Positions 1 through 12,465 of a stretch of 64,000 nt of DNA are shown here, piece by piece. This stretch comes from Auricularia sp. M13 (Eukaryota > Basidiomycota > Agaricomycetes > Auriculariales > Auriculariaceae): the NCBI GenBank assembly GCA_037042915.1, contig CM073196.1, forward strand, positions 1,178,001 through 1,242,000, written 5' to 3'. The translations under genes were made by a program, and so were the position numbers. How positions within the stretch are numbered: the stretch's first letter is position 1; each line of letters starts with the position of its first letter. Under the pieces are notes generated by a model that had not been told where the DNA came from, did not search any database, and was given only the letters and a program-made list of their open reading frames with translations.

Positions 1-908
1 CAGACGAGATGGCATGCCATAAAGTGTAGATGTGTCAGCCAGTATTGCCAATTGGTCCGAAATCATCGCTGATCTCCTTTGAGCCGTTTTGGCGGTCCGC
101 GACAGTGAGAATGAGTAAAATATAAATGGTTGTATTGTCCTGCGCTGAGAGATTGAGTGCGAGGTTTGAGTAAGTAATGGGACAGAGATGGGCAGGGAAG
201 GAAACATTTACTTAGCCCGCGATCAGCTGCGCGCTGCCGACGGCCCTGCGGAGATGGGCGCTTAATACGGAACAAGCGTTGGCGTGCCATCTCAAACCTT
301 GTACAGACATGGCTTGGACTTGCTGCTGCACGCTCGGACAGTCTAGTATCGCGGCCTATCGTGCTACCTTAGAGTTTTTCGTTTGCAAGACGCTGCAGCG
401 GCTGCTGCTGCTAGGCCTGCCGAATGCTGGACCGCCCCGCTGCGGTAGCGTGCGGCATTGGGGCAAGCCAGGGTGTATTCGACGTGAGGAGCGCAAGGTA
501 CAGGGTGGAAGTATATCACAGTTTCTAGTCAGCTTGGCTGTGGCTCGTAGACTTGGCGTGGGCTTTTATGGCGCGCCACTCGCTGCGTTTGGTGCATCGG
601 TTGGCGCGCCAAAAGGAACGGACTGGCTTGCCAAAGCTGCGTTGGCACGCCAGAGAGTTGATGGACCGCGTGGACGATTGATGTAAGGGATTATGGGCAA
701 TCCCGTTGGGTTGTTGGTGTGCCATGGCGCGCCACGTTATAGGAGGCCCCTTAGGTCCATCACATCATTCGGAGATATGCACCTTAGAGGCCCATATACG
801 GGCAGCCTGTGGTGCCTCTCCCGAGCGCTAGCAGCTGCCACAGTACTACGGCGCAGTCATCGTAGGCTCTATATAAACCACAGCTGCGCGCACGTTAGAA
901 CAACAACG
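1..908. promoter_or_regulatory. Upstream region with repeated TGGCNNGCCA palindromes and a TATA box
   Basis: No convincing gene is seen here; the short open frames lack splice continuity or a recognisable product. The palindrome TGGCNNGCCA occurs at 10-19, 280-289, 569-578, 602-611, 624-633 (TGGCTTGCCA), 643-652 and 725-734, with a near match TGGTGTGCCA at 715-724. A TATATAAA box lies at 870-877, 32 bases before the ATG of the phosducin-like gene. Regulatory function is inferred from clustering only. Confidence 0.4.
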
Positions 909-1830
909 ATGGCTCTGAACCCCCACGAAGATACGGAATTGTGAGCTCGCAGTCCCAGTCCGAATATACACATTGGTTCCTCACGAGCGGCCACAGCAAC
1001 GACGCCTTGCGCAAGCACGGCATTCTGCCACCCAAGACGCCGCCGCCGCGCACGCCGTCGCCGCCCGGCTCGCCAGATCTCGAAGATCTACTGGACGAGG
1101 CGTCCGACACTGAGCTCCGCGAGATCGCCGACGACGCAGCCGACTCGGACACCGAGCGCGCCGTCGAGGCCTACCGCCGCAAGCGACTTGCTGAGCTCGC
1201 GCGCGAGACGAAGCGAGGGCGATTCGGCGAGGTCTACCCCATTGGTCGCGATGATTACAAGCGCGAAGTCACGGAGGCTAGCATGGTCAGCGAGGACGGC
1301 GATGAGCTGCAATCTGGGACCGGTGTCGTCTGCCTGTTATATAAGGACGGGTACGTGCACCATATCATTCCTTCGTCTCTGCTGATCATTTACTGGTAGG
1401 CACGAGGCCTCCGACCGCATATGGCCTCAAATCCGCACGCTGGCGCGAAGACATCCCAGGACGAAATTTGTGTCCATCGTAGGAAACAAATGCATACCCG
1501 ACTACCCCGACTACCATTTACCAACGATATTCGTTTACCGTAAAGGCGAGATGTCGGGCCAGATCGCAGCATGGGGTGCGAAGGCGGAGAGGAGCATAGA
1601 TGGTACGGTGGTTGATGTTGCACTCAGACAATTGCTAACCTCGATTATGCGCGATAGATCTTGAGGAATGGTTGATCAAGAGTCTTGCTATCCCTCCTGA
1701 CGAGAAGCCTATAGCAAGCCGCGACAAGCGCGACGACTCTAGCGACGACGATGCACCTCGGAGTTCTAGGATTGGGAAGGCCAATAAACAACGTCGCTCA
1801 GCTGACTCTGACTCTGATTTTGACTTGTAA
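909..1830 (+). CDS. Phosducin-like protein (PLP2/viral IAP-associated factor type)
   Basis: Four exons (909-940, 997-1350, 1400-1602, 1658-1830) encode 253 residues. The start MALNPHEDTE followed by FNDALRKHGILPPK is typical of the PLP2 group. A helical N-terminal part precedes a thioredoxin-like fold (GTGVVCLLYKDG, then KFVSIVGNKCIPDYPD and a YRKGE strand), and the tail is Asp/Ser-rich. Proteins of this group act in the cytosol as co-factors of the CCT chaperonin in folding tubulin, actin and G-beta subunits. The first intron sits at the codon for Phe in the DTEFND motif, and intron 3 carries a CTAAC branch site. Family assignment is secure; the exact role is by homology. Confidence 0.93.
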
Positions 1831-2190
1831 TGTAAGCTTTCATATCCAGTTGGCTTGTGGGGATGTTGTAACTTTACGATTCGTTGACGATGAACGAGTA
1901 ATGTGCTTACCTCATCCTCGCGATTGCTTCGGCAGTTTCGATCCTTTTCAGATGAAAAGAGCAACTGTATGACCGTTGTTTCGTATACGCGCACTGGCTC
2001 ATTCACTGCATTTCGCAGACAGGGAAGCGGTCGCACCTTGAACGAATTTCTGTGGGCGAATTCCTGTGGGCCAGGGCGTTCCTGGGCAATCATTGGATCA
2101 TGTCGCCGATCCGGTTCCCCGGCGCGCTGCTGCGGCTGTCATTGCGCACGCGGAGACTTGCTGCGTCTCTTGCCCTGTTCCCACCTCGCG

Positions 2191-5100
2191 ATGGGCAAAG
2201 CACCAGCGTACAGCGTATCGAGCGCGCCACTACGCGCACCAGGCAACTCGCGCTGGCGCACCCTCGCCGTCTTCTGCCTCGCAGCGGCCGCGTCATTCGC
2301 GCTGCTGCAGCTGCACACCCTCGGCTTCGAGCGTCCATCGCAGTCGCAGGCACCCGCCCTCCAGAGCCCCGCAGACGAATGGCAGGATAACGTCTGGCCG
2401 TTCAGACAGCCTACGCCTTGGGATATCTCTACGGATTTCCCGGCGCCGCGTAAGGTTGAGTACGAGGTACGCGTCAACGGTCACCTTGCAGGCTGCTAGA
2501 ATGAGCACTTATAAAAGGCCATTGCAGGTCAGTGAAGGCACATGGCTGCGGCTCGATGTCCATCCAAAGTCTGGCGAAATCGTGTTCGACATGCTGGGTG
2601 CGTATACAAGCACAGTATACTGTTCGGGCGTATGCTAACAAAGGTGTGCGACAGGCGACGTCTACTGCCTCGCCCCACCATCTACGACTGCGCACCCAGT
2701 ACTTCGCGGAATTCCGAACGATGGAGACCCACGCTTTAGCCCGGAGGGCGACAAGCTTGCCTTCAGGTCTGACGCTGAGCTCGGCCTGGACAACATTTGG
2801 ACCATCCCATGGACCAACTGCGAAGAGATGTCGTTGCGTCCTCGGCGTGCATCAGACGCACTTCTTGATGCTCTTTCTACGCAAGACGCAGATGAAGCGC
2901 TCCTTGCATCAGGAGTACGCGAGACCGCCGAACGCAAAGCCCGCCGTCTGCTGCGCGAGGGCAGATCGCACGGTACGCCCAACACACTGCTTTCGCTGCA
3001 TAATGTCTATTGACGCGTAGAGCACAGCATACCGCGTCACGAACGAGACCTTCCGCTTCATTAACGGGCCTCGGTGGCATCCGGACGGCAAGCGCGTCGT
3101 GGCCACGAAGTGGTACACCGGCTCGCGCAGTCTCGGTGCTGGCGAGGCCTGGGAGTACGAGGTCCCGTCATCTCCCAAGAAGATTGCAGTGGGCGCTGGC
3201 AAGCGACTGATAGGCCGCACCCTTCCTCCTGGATGGACTGCGGAGGACTACAACGAGCAGCAGATCGGACCTGAACAGGCTATCTGGGCGGGCGAGGACT
3301 CGATAATCTACGCAAAGAACGTCATCGACACGGATGGCGCATTCCAGTACAGCAAAAGTGCGTTTTATTCTGGTGTATCGGGAAGGTGGTATCTTACGGG
3401 CGTCGCCTAGATGTCCACAGCGGCATCTATGCTATTTTCCAGCATAACCTGACTACTGGATCCACAAGGACTCTCGTCAGTCATTCTCCCGGAGGCGCAA
3501 GTCGCCCGGAGCTTTCGCGCGATGGCAAGACGCTCGCATTCGTTCGTCGCGTCAGGGACAAGGAGGCCCTCGTCCTCATGTACGTTATATCTCGTTCTAC
3601 CGCTCTGCGGGCGAGGATTGACATCCATCTCAGCGACCTGCTCAGTGGCACGTTGACGCAAATCTGGCACGGCCTGACGTACGACCTGACGACCATCTAC
3701 GCACCAATGGGAACCTACCCTTCCTTTGCCTGGACGCCCAAAGACGACGCCATCGTCATCTGGGCTGCCGGAAAAATATGGCATGTTCCCGTTGCGGTTA
3801 ACAGCATTGGTGAACGCGTAGGCGGCGACAAGCCACAGCAGATTCCCTTCACTGCGAAGATCGAGAAACGCATTGCGGAGACGTTGCGCCCCGAGACGGA
3901 CATCAAGAGCATTGACACTGCTAGCGAGCAGCGGCTGTACGCTTTCACAGAGCTCGACAGCGACGAAGACGGCGATGTCGTGCTGTTCCACGCGGCCGGT
4001 GTTACCTATGCCCAGCAGCTCAAGGGCAAGAAGCAAGCGGCTAAGGTGCACGTGTTGCATCCCGAGGCGGCCTACTACTCCCCGAGCTTCGTCCCGCACC
4101 GCTACGACCTCGTCATCCACGCGCGTTGGCACGATACCGCCTTTACCACGTTCGAAATTGCCGATCTGCACAACGGCAAGGCCGTAGAGCTGACCGGGCT
4201 CCCGCTCGGGCGCTACTATGCCCCGACTCTGTGCGACTGCAAGGGCGACAAGCGGCGCATCGCATTCGTCCGTGTGGGCGAGACGACTGCAACGGGCGAC
4301 ATCGTCGCTACTGGCGGTACGGGGCTCTACCTCGGCGAGATCGAGCTTCCCTCCTCCTTCTCTTCCTCTTCCTCATCCAAAGTCGAGATCAAGAACGTCA
4401 GACTGGTCGACCCCGAGGTGACGAGCGGCCCGCTGAAGCTGCGCTTCGCGCACAGCGGCTCGCAGCTGCTCGTGCAGCGTGCCGGGAGCGCGTACACCAT
4501 CGACTTGACGGCGTCCAACTCGTTTGGCGAGTTCGCGCAGACGGCCGTTGCCGCGGGCCGCATGGCGAGCGAGGTCGCCGTGAGCGACTCGCATTTCGCG
4601 TTCGTCGAGCGCATGCAGGTGTACCTTGCCTACACCGAGAACATCGGCTCCGACGGCGCGTGGGCCAAACCCGGGAATGCGACGAAGGATGTCGCGCGGT
4701 TGAGTCTCGATGGCGGACATGCGCTCGCTTTCTCGAGGAACGGGCGGCGTTTGTTCTGGTTCCTTGGTGCGCCGTTTCCCTCGACTGTGATTGAATAAAT
4801 CATTCGCTCATCCTTTTGTTAGGCCCGTACTTGCACAGTGTCGAGGTGAAGAAGCTGAACGAGTGCGCGCAGGCCGTCAGGAGCGACAAGGAGACTTTCG
4901 GCATCGACTGCGTCAAGCGTCTGCTCGAGGTGTACGAGGTCAACATCTCGTACACGACAACCAACCTTGGCGAGGACGCCGGCACTCTGGTCATCAAGAA
5001 TGCTACCCTGGTGACAATGGAGCACGGTATTGAGGAGAAGGACATCGTGCACCGCGGCGCAATCATCGTGCGAGGGGGTGTTATCCAGGCGGTTGGGCCA

Positions 5101-6764
5101 GAGAAGGACCTCGATGTCCCGGAAGATGCCACAGTCATTGATGCACAAGGAGGTCTGTAGCATCAATCCACTCTATACCCCTTGCTAACTGCGATTCAGG
5201 CGTTGTTGCTCCCGGGTTTTTAGATATCCACGGTGCGTTCTTTTTGTTTCTTGGTCATAAAGCCTCGGATTTGTAACCGTCGCGCCAGCCCATTGGGACG
5301 GATATGGATCACAGCCCTTCCCGATCCCAGCACGCGACTGGCAACACTTGGCAGCTTTGGCCTATGGGATCACGACCCTGCACAAGTGCGTCGACGCCAT
5401 TGATCCCTCGCAGTATGGCTGAACTGGCTGCAGTCCATCGTTCCAGAATGTGGAGGGATATGTGGAACGCGCGCTAGTGGAGAGCGGACGCATGATCGCA
5501 CCTCGCATCTACCACACGGGGACTGTCATATATGGAGGAGCCATACCTTACTTTCACGAGGAAATTGTCGACCTGGACGAAGCGCGCGCAGCACTCATCC
5601 GCATAAAAGCTGAGGGCGGGCCGGCCAGCTTCTCGTACAAGAACTACCAGCTACCGTCCCGGTATGCCATACCTCTCCATTGGCTTGTTCTGAATATTGA
5701 ACATACTGCAGTGCTGCTCGTCAACGCTTGCTGCTGACGGCCAAGAACCTTTCGATGATCTGCGTCCCGGAAGGAGGTGCGTACTCTCTCTGGTGCAAGG
5801 TACTCACAACTAATTGAAATGTCAGGCATGAACTACGTCCGTCTTCTTCGTCCCCATTTCCACACATTTTAATCTGAAAATTCATAGGACTGGGATATAA
5901 CATATGTCCTGGACGGTGCGCACTGTCGCGTTCGCTCGCAACATGCACTCACTGCTTGATTTAAACGCGCAGGAATGACAACCGTGGAACACGCACTGCC
6001 AGTGCCGCAGCTTTTCGACGACGTGCTGACGCTGTACGCTCTTAGCGGAACGGCCAATACGCCAACACACATCGTGAACTACGGCGGAGCCTGGGGCCAG
6101 GAGTTCCTGTGGGCGGAGCATGATGTCCCCAATGACGAGAAGTAAGCTTAAAATCTTACTCTATGTTGCATTACTGACGGCGCATCTCCAGGCTCCGGAA
6201 ATTTGTGCCTCATGGCATGCTGGAAACACTTGCTGAATCTACTTCGAGACCCTGGCATTGTATGTGTCCATCACATGCTGAATTCGCGTACTTACTATGC
6301 CGTGTAGCCTTTGCCTTCTACAACACGTCGGCATCGGTGGCCAACCTCATCTCGCGCGGCGGGCTTGCCAATGTCGGCGCCCACGGACAGCCGCCCATCG
6401 GTCTCATGTACCACGCCGAGATGGGTTTCTTTGAGGCTGGCGGTCTGACGCCATATGGGGTGCGCAGGGCTCCTATATTCGCGAGCTGAAACTGATGAGC
6501 TGGCTTCATCAGGTCCTTCGCGCAGCAACGCGCATGGGCGCGCAGTCTATCGGCGTGTTCGACTCTGTCGGATCGCTGAGCGAGGGCAAGCTCGCCGACT
6601 TCGTCGTTTACCCGCCTGAGGCCAACGTGCTTGGCGAGCTTTCTAAGTCTCCGCAGATCAAATACGTCGCTCGTGGAGGCAGAGTCTGGGAGGCGGCGAC
6701 GATGACGGAGTTTTGGCCTTCCAAGGGGAAAATCTTTGACATGCCACCTGTAAACGCTGACTGA
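2191..6764 (+). CDS. Membrane-anchored TolB-like beta-propeller/amidohydrolase
   Basis: Seventeen exons: 2191-2466, 2528-2597, 2655-2972, 3028-3357, 3411-3579, 3634-4766, 4823-5152, 5200-5232, 5289-5385, 5434-5661, 5712-5776, 5826-5836, 5888-5915, 5973-6141, 6192-6259, 6308-6459, 6513-6764. They sum to 3729 nt (1242 residues). The N terminus has a membrane segment (about 24-42). A long WD40-like/TolB propeller follows, with blades such as RFSPEGDKLAF and PRWHPDGKRVV. The C-terminal third is an amidohydrolase: strand GVVAPGFLDIHAHWDG carries the metal-binding HxH, and the end has the GSLSEGKLADFVV strand. Similar propeller-amidohydrolase fusions occur in bacteria and fungi; the substrate is unknown. 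Exon 12 is only 11 nt. The hand-made splice model keeps a single frame throughout. Confidence 0.88.
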
Positions 6765-7501
6765 ACCATCTTGTTCGATTGTACTCAGCTGTACAGTGCC
6801 ATATTTACACAACCTACTGGATGGAAATGACGAATTGTGCTGAGCCCAGCGGCCAAGGGTTGTGCGCGCTTGGTGCTCCGCTTGAAGTGTTATCTCCTTT
6901 CTGCCATGGGATCTCGCCGTCACGCGGACGATGGCCACATGCGAGCCCACGGTATCCCATTTCCGCCAGTCTTCATCCGCCTGTTCCCCTGAGGCTGCTG
7001 GAAGGTTGCGACAATGACTCGAAGCAACACCTGGCATAATTCCCAGCAAATGTTGCATTGCTGCGCTCTGCGCAGGATTTTAAAAAGCTTGCTGGAAGGT
7101 TGCCAAACGCCGGAACTTGGTCACGCGTATTTCTACCTCCTAGGTGGCACGCGTCGGGTGCGGCATGGCCAGGCATTGGAGCCTCTCGACATCGGCTTGC
7201 CGTACTGCTCGCCACGCGCACCGACCACTATCGCTATATGGAATTTTGCAAAATAATTCCTAGAGTTATTCACACGAACTAAGCTTGCACCACGCGAGAG
7301 AGGCGGTCCGAGATACTGCCGTGCCTGCATTGCCTTTCTTGCCTGTCATCTGGTGCGCATTCGGTCAACATCGCCTTCTTGGGAAGCGGATTTGCGGATT
7401 GGACCGCACGCCACCGCGCGGTCGACGCTATCATATGACGCGCCGTCTCTAGCTGATATATATCGGGACTGCTTCTGCCTGCTTGCCCAGCGCCGCCCAC
7501 G
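6765..7501. other. Intergenic region and promoter of the GH43 gene
   Basis: No gene is supported. A TATA-like GATATATATC lies at 7455-7464, about 40 bases before the GH43 ATG, consistent with a regulated promoter. Confidence 0.4.
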
Positions 7502-8715
7502 ATGTTGTTCTCTCTTCGTGCAGGGCTGGTCCTTCTCGCCGCATCAGCACTCGGTGCCTTTGCAGGTCCTCTTGGTCCCCGCGCCACTTACACGAACCGT
7601 ACGCCCCTTGTTGTCGTCTTCGATGAGACCCATGACATTGTGAATGCAGCAATCAAGCCCGGTGGCGGCGCTGACCCTTGGGTGCTCAAGTTTGGCGACT
7701 CGTACTACCTGACCTACACCACCGGTGGCGATGTTCGCGTCACAAAGAGCAGCAATCTAGCGCAGTGGTCATCGAGTAGCATCCAGGTTTACAACGCGGC
7801 CGGCTTCGGTGCCGTCTGGGCGCCCGAACTCCATTACATTCAAGGAGCCTTCTACATCTATGTCGCGATGACCACGCCAAACGGTGACAACGCCAACCAT
7901 AGAATGTATGTCCTAAAGGGACGGAGCACTACGGACCCGACGCAACCGTTCGACGTACGTCCACAGTCACTATGTTTTATATTCATCGGAGGTTCTGACC
8001 GTCTCTCAGCTCGTGGGCCAGATCACCTCTCCGGATAATAACTGGGCTATCGACGGCACAGTGCTCATCTATGGAAATGGCAGACTCTACTTTATTTGGA
8101 GTGGCTGGACGAGTGGTGCCGACCAGTTGAACCAGTACCTGTACATCGCGCCTATGGACACGCCGACACACATTAGCGGACCCCGTGTTCTTCTCCACTC
8201 GCCGACGCCTTCATGGCAACGCAGCGGTTCCAACGGTGTTAACGAGGGCCCGGAAATCCTGGTGCACAACGGGCGAACATTCCTGGTTTACTGTATGCGA
8301 TGTCTTTGCTCATTGCTTCCTCTGCTCACGTCATGTGTAGCTGCTGCAGGAAGCTGGACGCAAGACTACTGCCTTGCGTTTATGGGCATCGACGACGGCA
8401 AGGATCCCCGTGTGTTTTTAACACGCTTTTACTCCTCTAGAGGCTGACCAATGCTTAGTTGTCCCTGGTAACTGGTGGCGATTGGACGACAGACCCGTAT
8501 TCTGGAAATCGGACACGGTTTTCGGCGTCGGGCACGCAAACTTCCCTTACGACCGTAACGGCGTTCCTTACATTGTGTATCATGGCATGGACAACCCCAA
8601 TGGTGGCTGGGACAACCGCTCCATTCGCGCCGAGCCGTATGGCTGGAATCCGGATGGTTCACCAGCCTTCCCGCGTCCGTCTGGCAGGGGTGTATCTTTA
8701 CAACTACCCGCTTGA
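7502..8715 (+). CDS. Secreted glycoside hydrolase, family 43-like
   Basis: Four exons (7502-7954, 8010-8292, 8341-8409, 8459-8715) give 353 residues. Residues 1-21 form a signal peptide (hydrophobic LVLLAASALGAFAG). The mature part shows the five-bladed GH43 pattern: ADPWV with the likely catalytic base Asp58, NWAIDG with the pKa-tuning Asp166, and NEGPE with the likely general acid near Glu230. GH43 enzymes cleave arabinose or xylose linkages in plant hemicellulose, so this is probably a secreted arabinofuranosidase or arabinanase-type enzyme. Exact specificity cannot be read. The length fits a single-domain member without a carbohydrate-binding module. Confidence 0.9.
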
Positions 8716-8843
8716 GGCTCGCGGCATCTGGTTAGCTGTCCGCTGGCTCGCAGGGCCGTCGGCACGCGCGCATATGATGGTGTTGTATTTTCAATGTTCT
8801 GTAACAATACAAACGAACGCCTGAACGATCGACAAGTTCGTTC

Positions 8844-9646
8844 TTAGTCTTCCCTCCACAGCATGACAAAAGTCTCTGCAATCTCGCGCCATTTCTTACC
8901 TTCGACCTCTTCCTTGCCGTCTACCTGGATGAAGAGATACGGTGCACAGCGGAAGAGACCCTCGTAGGTGCGCGCAGAGCATTCTCCGGGCCGAGTGACG
9001 ATCTCCTTCCCTCTGAACTTCGGGATGCGCTTTCCGTACGGCGGCATGTTGTCAAGCATGTAGGCCAGCCAGTCTTTCTCCTTGTCCGTGAAGCTGGCCA
9101 AGCTCTCCAAGAACATTAACCGAACGATGCTCAGTAATATTTGCTGAAGGGGCTCGGGGTCTGCGGGCTGGAACGAGAGCTCCGGTGTAAATGGCAGTGC
9201 TGTTTCCAAATGGTGAGTATGGAATTCATGGCAGTACCTGGCTGAGACTCGACATACCTGAAAGCAGCCTCTCCGCTTCTTCACGCTTAGAAGCGATGGC
9301 CGGGTCTGCCTTGCTTGCGCCCTTGTTCGCTTTCAACATCATCATGTACTCGTCCATAATACCATGGCACTGGTCCAAGCACTCGTGAATGCGCGCGAGC
9401 AGCTCCTCACAGCCACCGGGCAATGTGTTCCGCGCGGGGTCAGGCGGCAGCTGAGGAGATTGGCACGCTTTTTTGTGCTTTTTCCAGTCGGCGGTTTGGC
9501 AGTCGACGTTCTGGCGATGAAATGATGATTATCGGATAACAGCTCACAGCACGCTCAATGCTCACACAGTAAACAGTTTGCTTGCAGCGCGAGCATCGCA
9601 GGAGTTTATCGCCTTGTGGCGACTTGGAGCAGCTCGCACAGGACAT
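8844..9646 (-). CDS. MYND zinc-finger protein
   Basis: Three exons on the minus strand (9646-9566, 9510-9258, 9199-8844) give 229 residues. Residues 1-45 form a MYND finger: CASC, CSRC, then YC, DCQ and HKKAC supply the zinc ligands. The remainder (for example GGCEELLARIHECLDQ) is helical and unrecognised. MYND fingers bind proline-rich peptides. The gene is divergent from the membrane-protein gene at 9969, sharing about 320 bases of promoter. Confidence 0.87.
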
Positions 9647-9968
9647 TGTTCCACTTCCGGTCGTTGTGGCTGACACGAAAGAGGAGGACAAACGGCGCGA
9701 GTTGGTTCTCCGCCGGCCGTCTTCGTCCTTAACTGTCATTGTCAACTCAAAGGCTGCCGCCGACTGACAGGTTGCACCGTCCCGCAAATTCCGGCCTGCA
9801 GAGAGCCTTCTTTTACGGAAATGCTGCACCGCATGCGTCGCTGTCGTCGTGCCTCGCGTTTTATACACAGCCGAGCTGCTAAACGGCTTTAGGAAGGCTA
9901 TCGGAAAGTGGTATATAACCCAGTCATTTGCAGCCTGCGCGCGCTCTTTCACATCTCCAGTACACGCC
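9647..9968. promoter_or_regulatory. Bidirectional promoter with TATA box
   Basis: The region lies between the divergent starts at 9646 (-) and 9969 (+). TATATAA at 9912-9918 is about 50 bases before the plus-strand ATG. No gene is seen in it. Confidence 0.5.
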
Positions 9969-11135
9969 ATGACCCCTCTCGAGGTTGCTGAAGAGAATCC
10001 TACGCCACCCAAGCCTGTCGGTGTGTATCGACGAGCTGCCAACGCTGCCGTCGCCGCAGAGAACCGCGCTGCGAGGATTATCAGAGAACGTAATCTTCAC
10101 CCCAAGTTCACCCTGGTATATCTATTCTGTTCACATGAATTGGATTAGGCTTATCCTGCTCAGTCCATGCTTATTCTGCACGCTATCCATGCTGTAATGG
10201 TCTACTTTTATGCCCAAACGATGGCGCACCCGCTACCACGAGGAGTCATCAACCACACATTCAGAGGCTTGATGACCTTCACTGCGTTCACGTACATCTT
10301 TGGCTTCGTTGTTGGCATAATCGAGTCCCGACTTGTTATGGCTGTCTTATTCCGTCGGTTCGGCGTCCAGCGCGCGGACGGCTGCTGCGCATGGCTCACA
10401 CTGAGCGCGCTTTTCTTGACTATTGGCGCAGCGATTATGATCTTCTTCTTCCTGGGAGGAGTCATCTTCTCGCAAGTGGCGCTCATACCAGCTTACAAGC
10501 ATGCATGCGACAACGACTGGATCACGGTCGTCCTCGAGGGGCACTCCAACGAGCATCCGCGGGAGCGCAATAGCGCCAAGTTCTCTCTTAGCGCGACCAA
10601 CGAGCCTCTCTTCACCTTTACGTCGCAGGACCCCGATCCATGGCGCTTCAACCTCGTCAGTCTGGACGCCGCGCGACCGTCTGTGCTGCCCGCGCTGCGC
10701 AATATCACCTTCGACGATCCGCGACTGGCCGTCTCGGGCTTCTGCTACGGCGATCCCTCCGGCAGGCCGTGCATTTCAGGTCGCTACGACCCCATAGCGT
10801 TCCTCTCGTTCGACGTGACGACCAACGGCACGCGGGCGCGCAGCCGCTCCGTCTACCGCGAATGGTCGCTCGACGATGTTCCGTCTGTCATCCTGCGGCG
10901 CGTGGATGAGGATGGGAACATGACGGAGGAGCGCGTGCTGCAGACATCTCCCGGTAAGCCGGGAGACTGCAGACAGCTCAAGGTCTGCGTGGCGCGCCCG
11001 GCGTCGCGCTTGCAGGCCGGGGGAGGCGTCACGGTGCTCGACGCGGATATCCTTGTCGCTGTGGGCTGGCTGCTTGGCGTCCAAGGTGATGCCAGCATCA
11101 AATGCACCACACAGAAAACCACTTTTCCGCCCTAG
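9969..11135 (+). CDS. Multi-pass membrane protein of unknown function
   Basis: Two exons (9969-10115, 10164-11135) give 372 residues. After a soluble N terminus (about 50 residues) come about three hydrophobic segments: the stretch around LILHAIHAVMVYFYA, LMTFTAFTYIFGFVVGII, and LSALFLTIGAAIMIFFFLGG. A large, probably extracellular C-terminal domain follows, with NIT, NGT and NMT glycosylation sites and several Cys residues (SGFCYGDPSGRPC, GDCRQLKVC) that could form disulfides. A further mildly hydrophobic stretch (ADILVAVGWLLGV) lies near the end. I do not recognise the family. Confidence 0.75.
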
Positions 11136-11193
11136 AATGATTTTTTTGTGACACGCATTTTTTCCTGATGCCTGAACGAATATTGCTGTATCC

Positions 11194-11566
11194 GTATACT
11201 GTACCCGCGCGTCACATTACCACGTCACGGGTCACAGGCCCTTCGTGGTGTGGTAATAAAACGCGATTGTCACGGGGGTGGTGGTAATGTTTCCCACATG
11301 TCACAACATGTCCAAAGCTTCGAAATATGCCATTATTTTGCTGCGCTACGCGCAATAGGCCTTACTTACTATGCTATCTCATGTTGTATATGATCATACT
11401 TCATCCTCTTCATTGGACTCTCGCAGAGTCGCATTGTATGCTTAAAAATAGGATGATTCTGCGCTGACGGTAGGTAAGGGTCACATGTCACAGACTGCTC
11501 GTGGTAATGTGTCCCCCATGTCACAGCTCGAAGGCCGTGGTAATGTGACGCGCGGGTACAGTATAC
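11194..11566. mobile_element. Short inverted-repeat DNA element (MITE-like)
   Basis: A perfect 31-nt inverted repeat bounds a 373-bp segment: 11194-11224 begins GTATACTGTACCCGCGCGTC and 11536-11566 is its exact reverse complement. GTATAC at both outer ends is palindromic, so it could be target duplication or part of the repeat. The inside contains several GTGGTAATG / CACATGTCACA sub-repeats and no coding frame. This is what a non-autonomous DNA transposon looks like; the superfamily is undetermined. Confidence 0.75.
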
Positions 11567-12465
11567 TGTAATTGTATGCAACATGAATAACACGACAAGA
11601 TTGACTGCAAATTAAGATCGTAACTCGGATCCTTCGTTTCGAGGAATATCATGCGAAGAGAGGGTGGTGCAGGGCCAGAGGGAAGCGCCGAGTGCGCCCC
11701 AGTGAATGTTCCGTGTAGACCGTGCAATGCGAAGGATTCAAGCCGGGCAAACGACGTCACGTGGCTAAAAGAATGAGTCACGTCGCGAATACGCAAGTCC
11801 ACGACAATTGATATGGCGGGCTGCAGCACAGGGTGCTGAGTCTGCCAGCGCGGCCACCTAGGCCGTGCGGCGGGATTTCCGGCATCGAGCCGTGGACATG
11901 CAGAGAGGTTCATCTGGGGCGCGATGAGGCCGTCAAAGGTACCATATGGGGTGGAACATGTTTCGAGATCCGCTGGAGCTTGACCTGCTCGGACAAGTGC
12001 CGTTTTGACGAGCTCGGATGCGGCTGGATATTCCATTGTGAATTTCTTCTCGGACGGCGCAGGACAAGGGGAGAAAGGCGAAGTTGGGTCCTGAAGGGAA
12101 ATTTCGTTCATCTGCGTTTGAGAGCGTCAAAAGCGAGTTACTCGGCTGAGAATCAAGCACTCACTCCTCAGAGCCTAGGTCGGGGCCCGTATTGACTCGG
12201 ACACCAAACGACTCGCTGGTGAAGCGTCGAAAGTTGAGTCCTGATTTGCTTACTGTTTGTGCATGCTTGGACGAGTTCGAACTGATCCTCGGATTATTGC
12301 AAGTAGCAATGTTGCAGACCTCTACTGTACAGATTGAGAAGGTGTTATTGATATATCCATAATTCAGCAGATCATGCCCGAAAATCTGTCTGGAATTAGT
12401 CCAAGATAGGCAAGGGATATCGAAGCCCACAGATGTTATACACATTGTCCAAGTAGACTCAGAAG
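11567..12465 (-). other. Gene-poor stretch with a doubtful minus-strand ORF
   Basis: A minus-strand open frame at 12111-11521 (start MNEISLQDPTSPFSPCP) runs into the inverted-repeat element and ends inside it. A second short frame lies at 12445-12161. Neither shows a recognisable domain or clear splice partners, so I do not call a gene. Confidence 0.25.
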
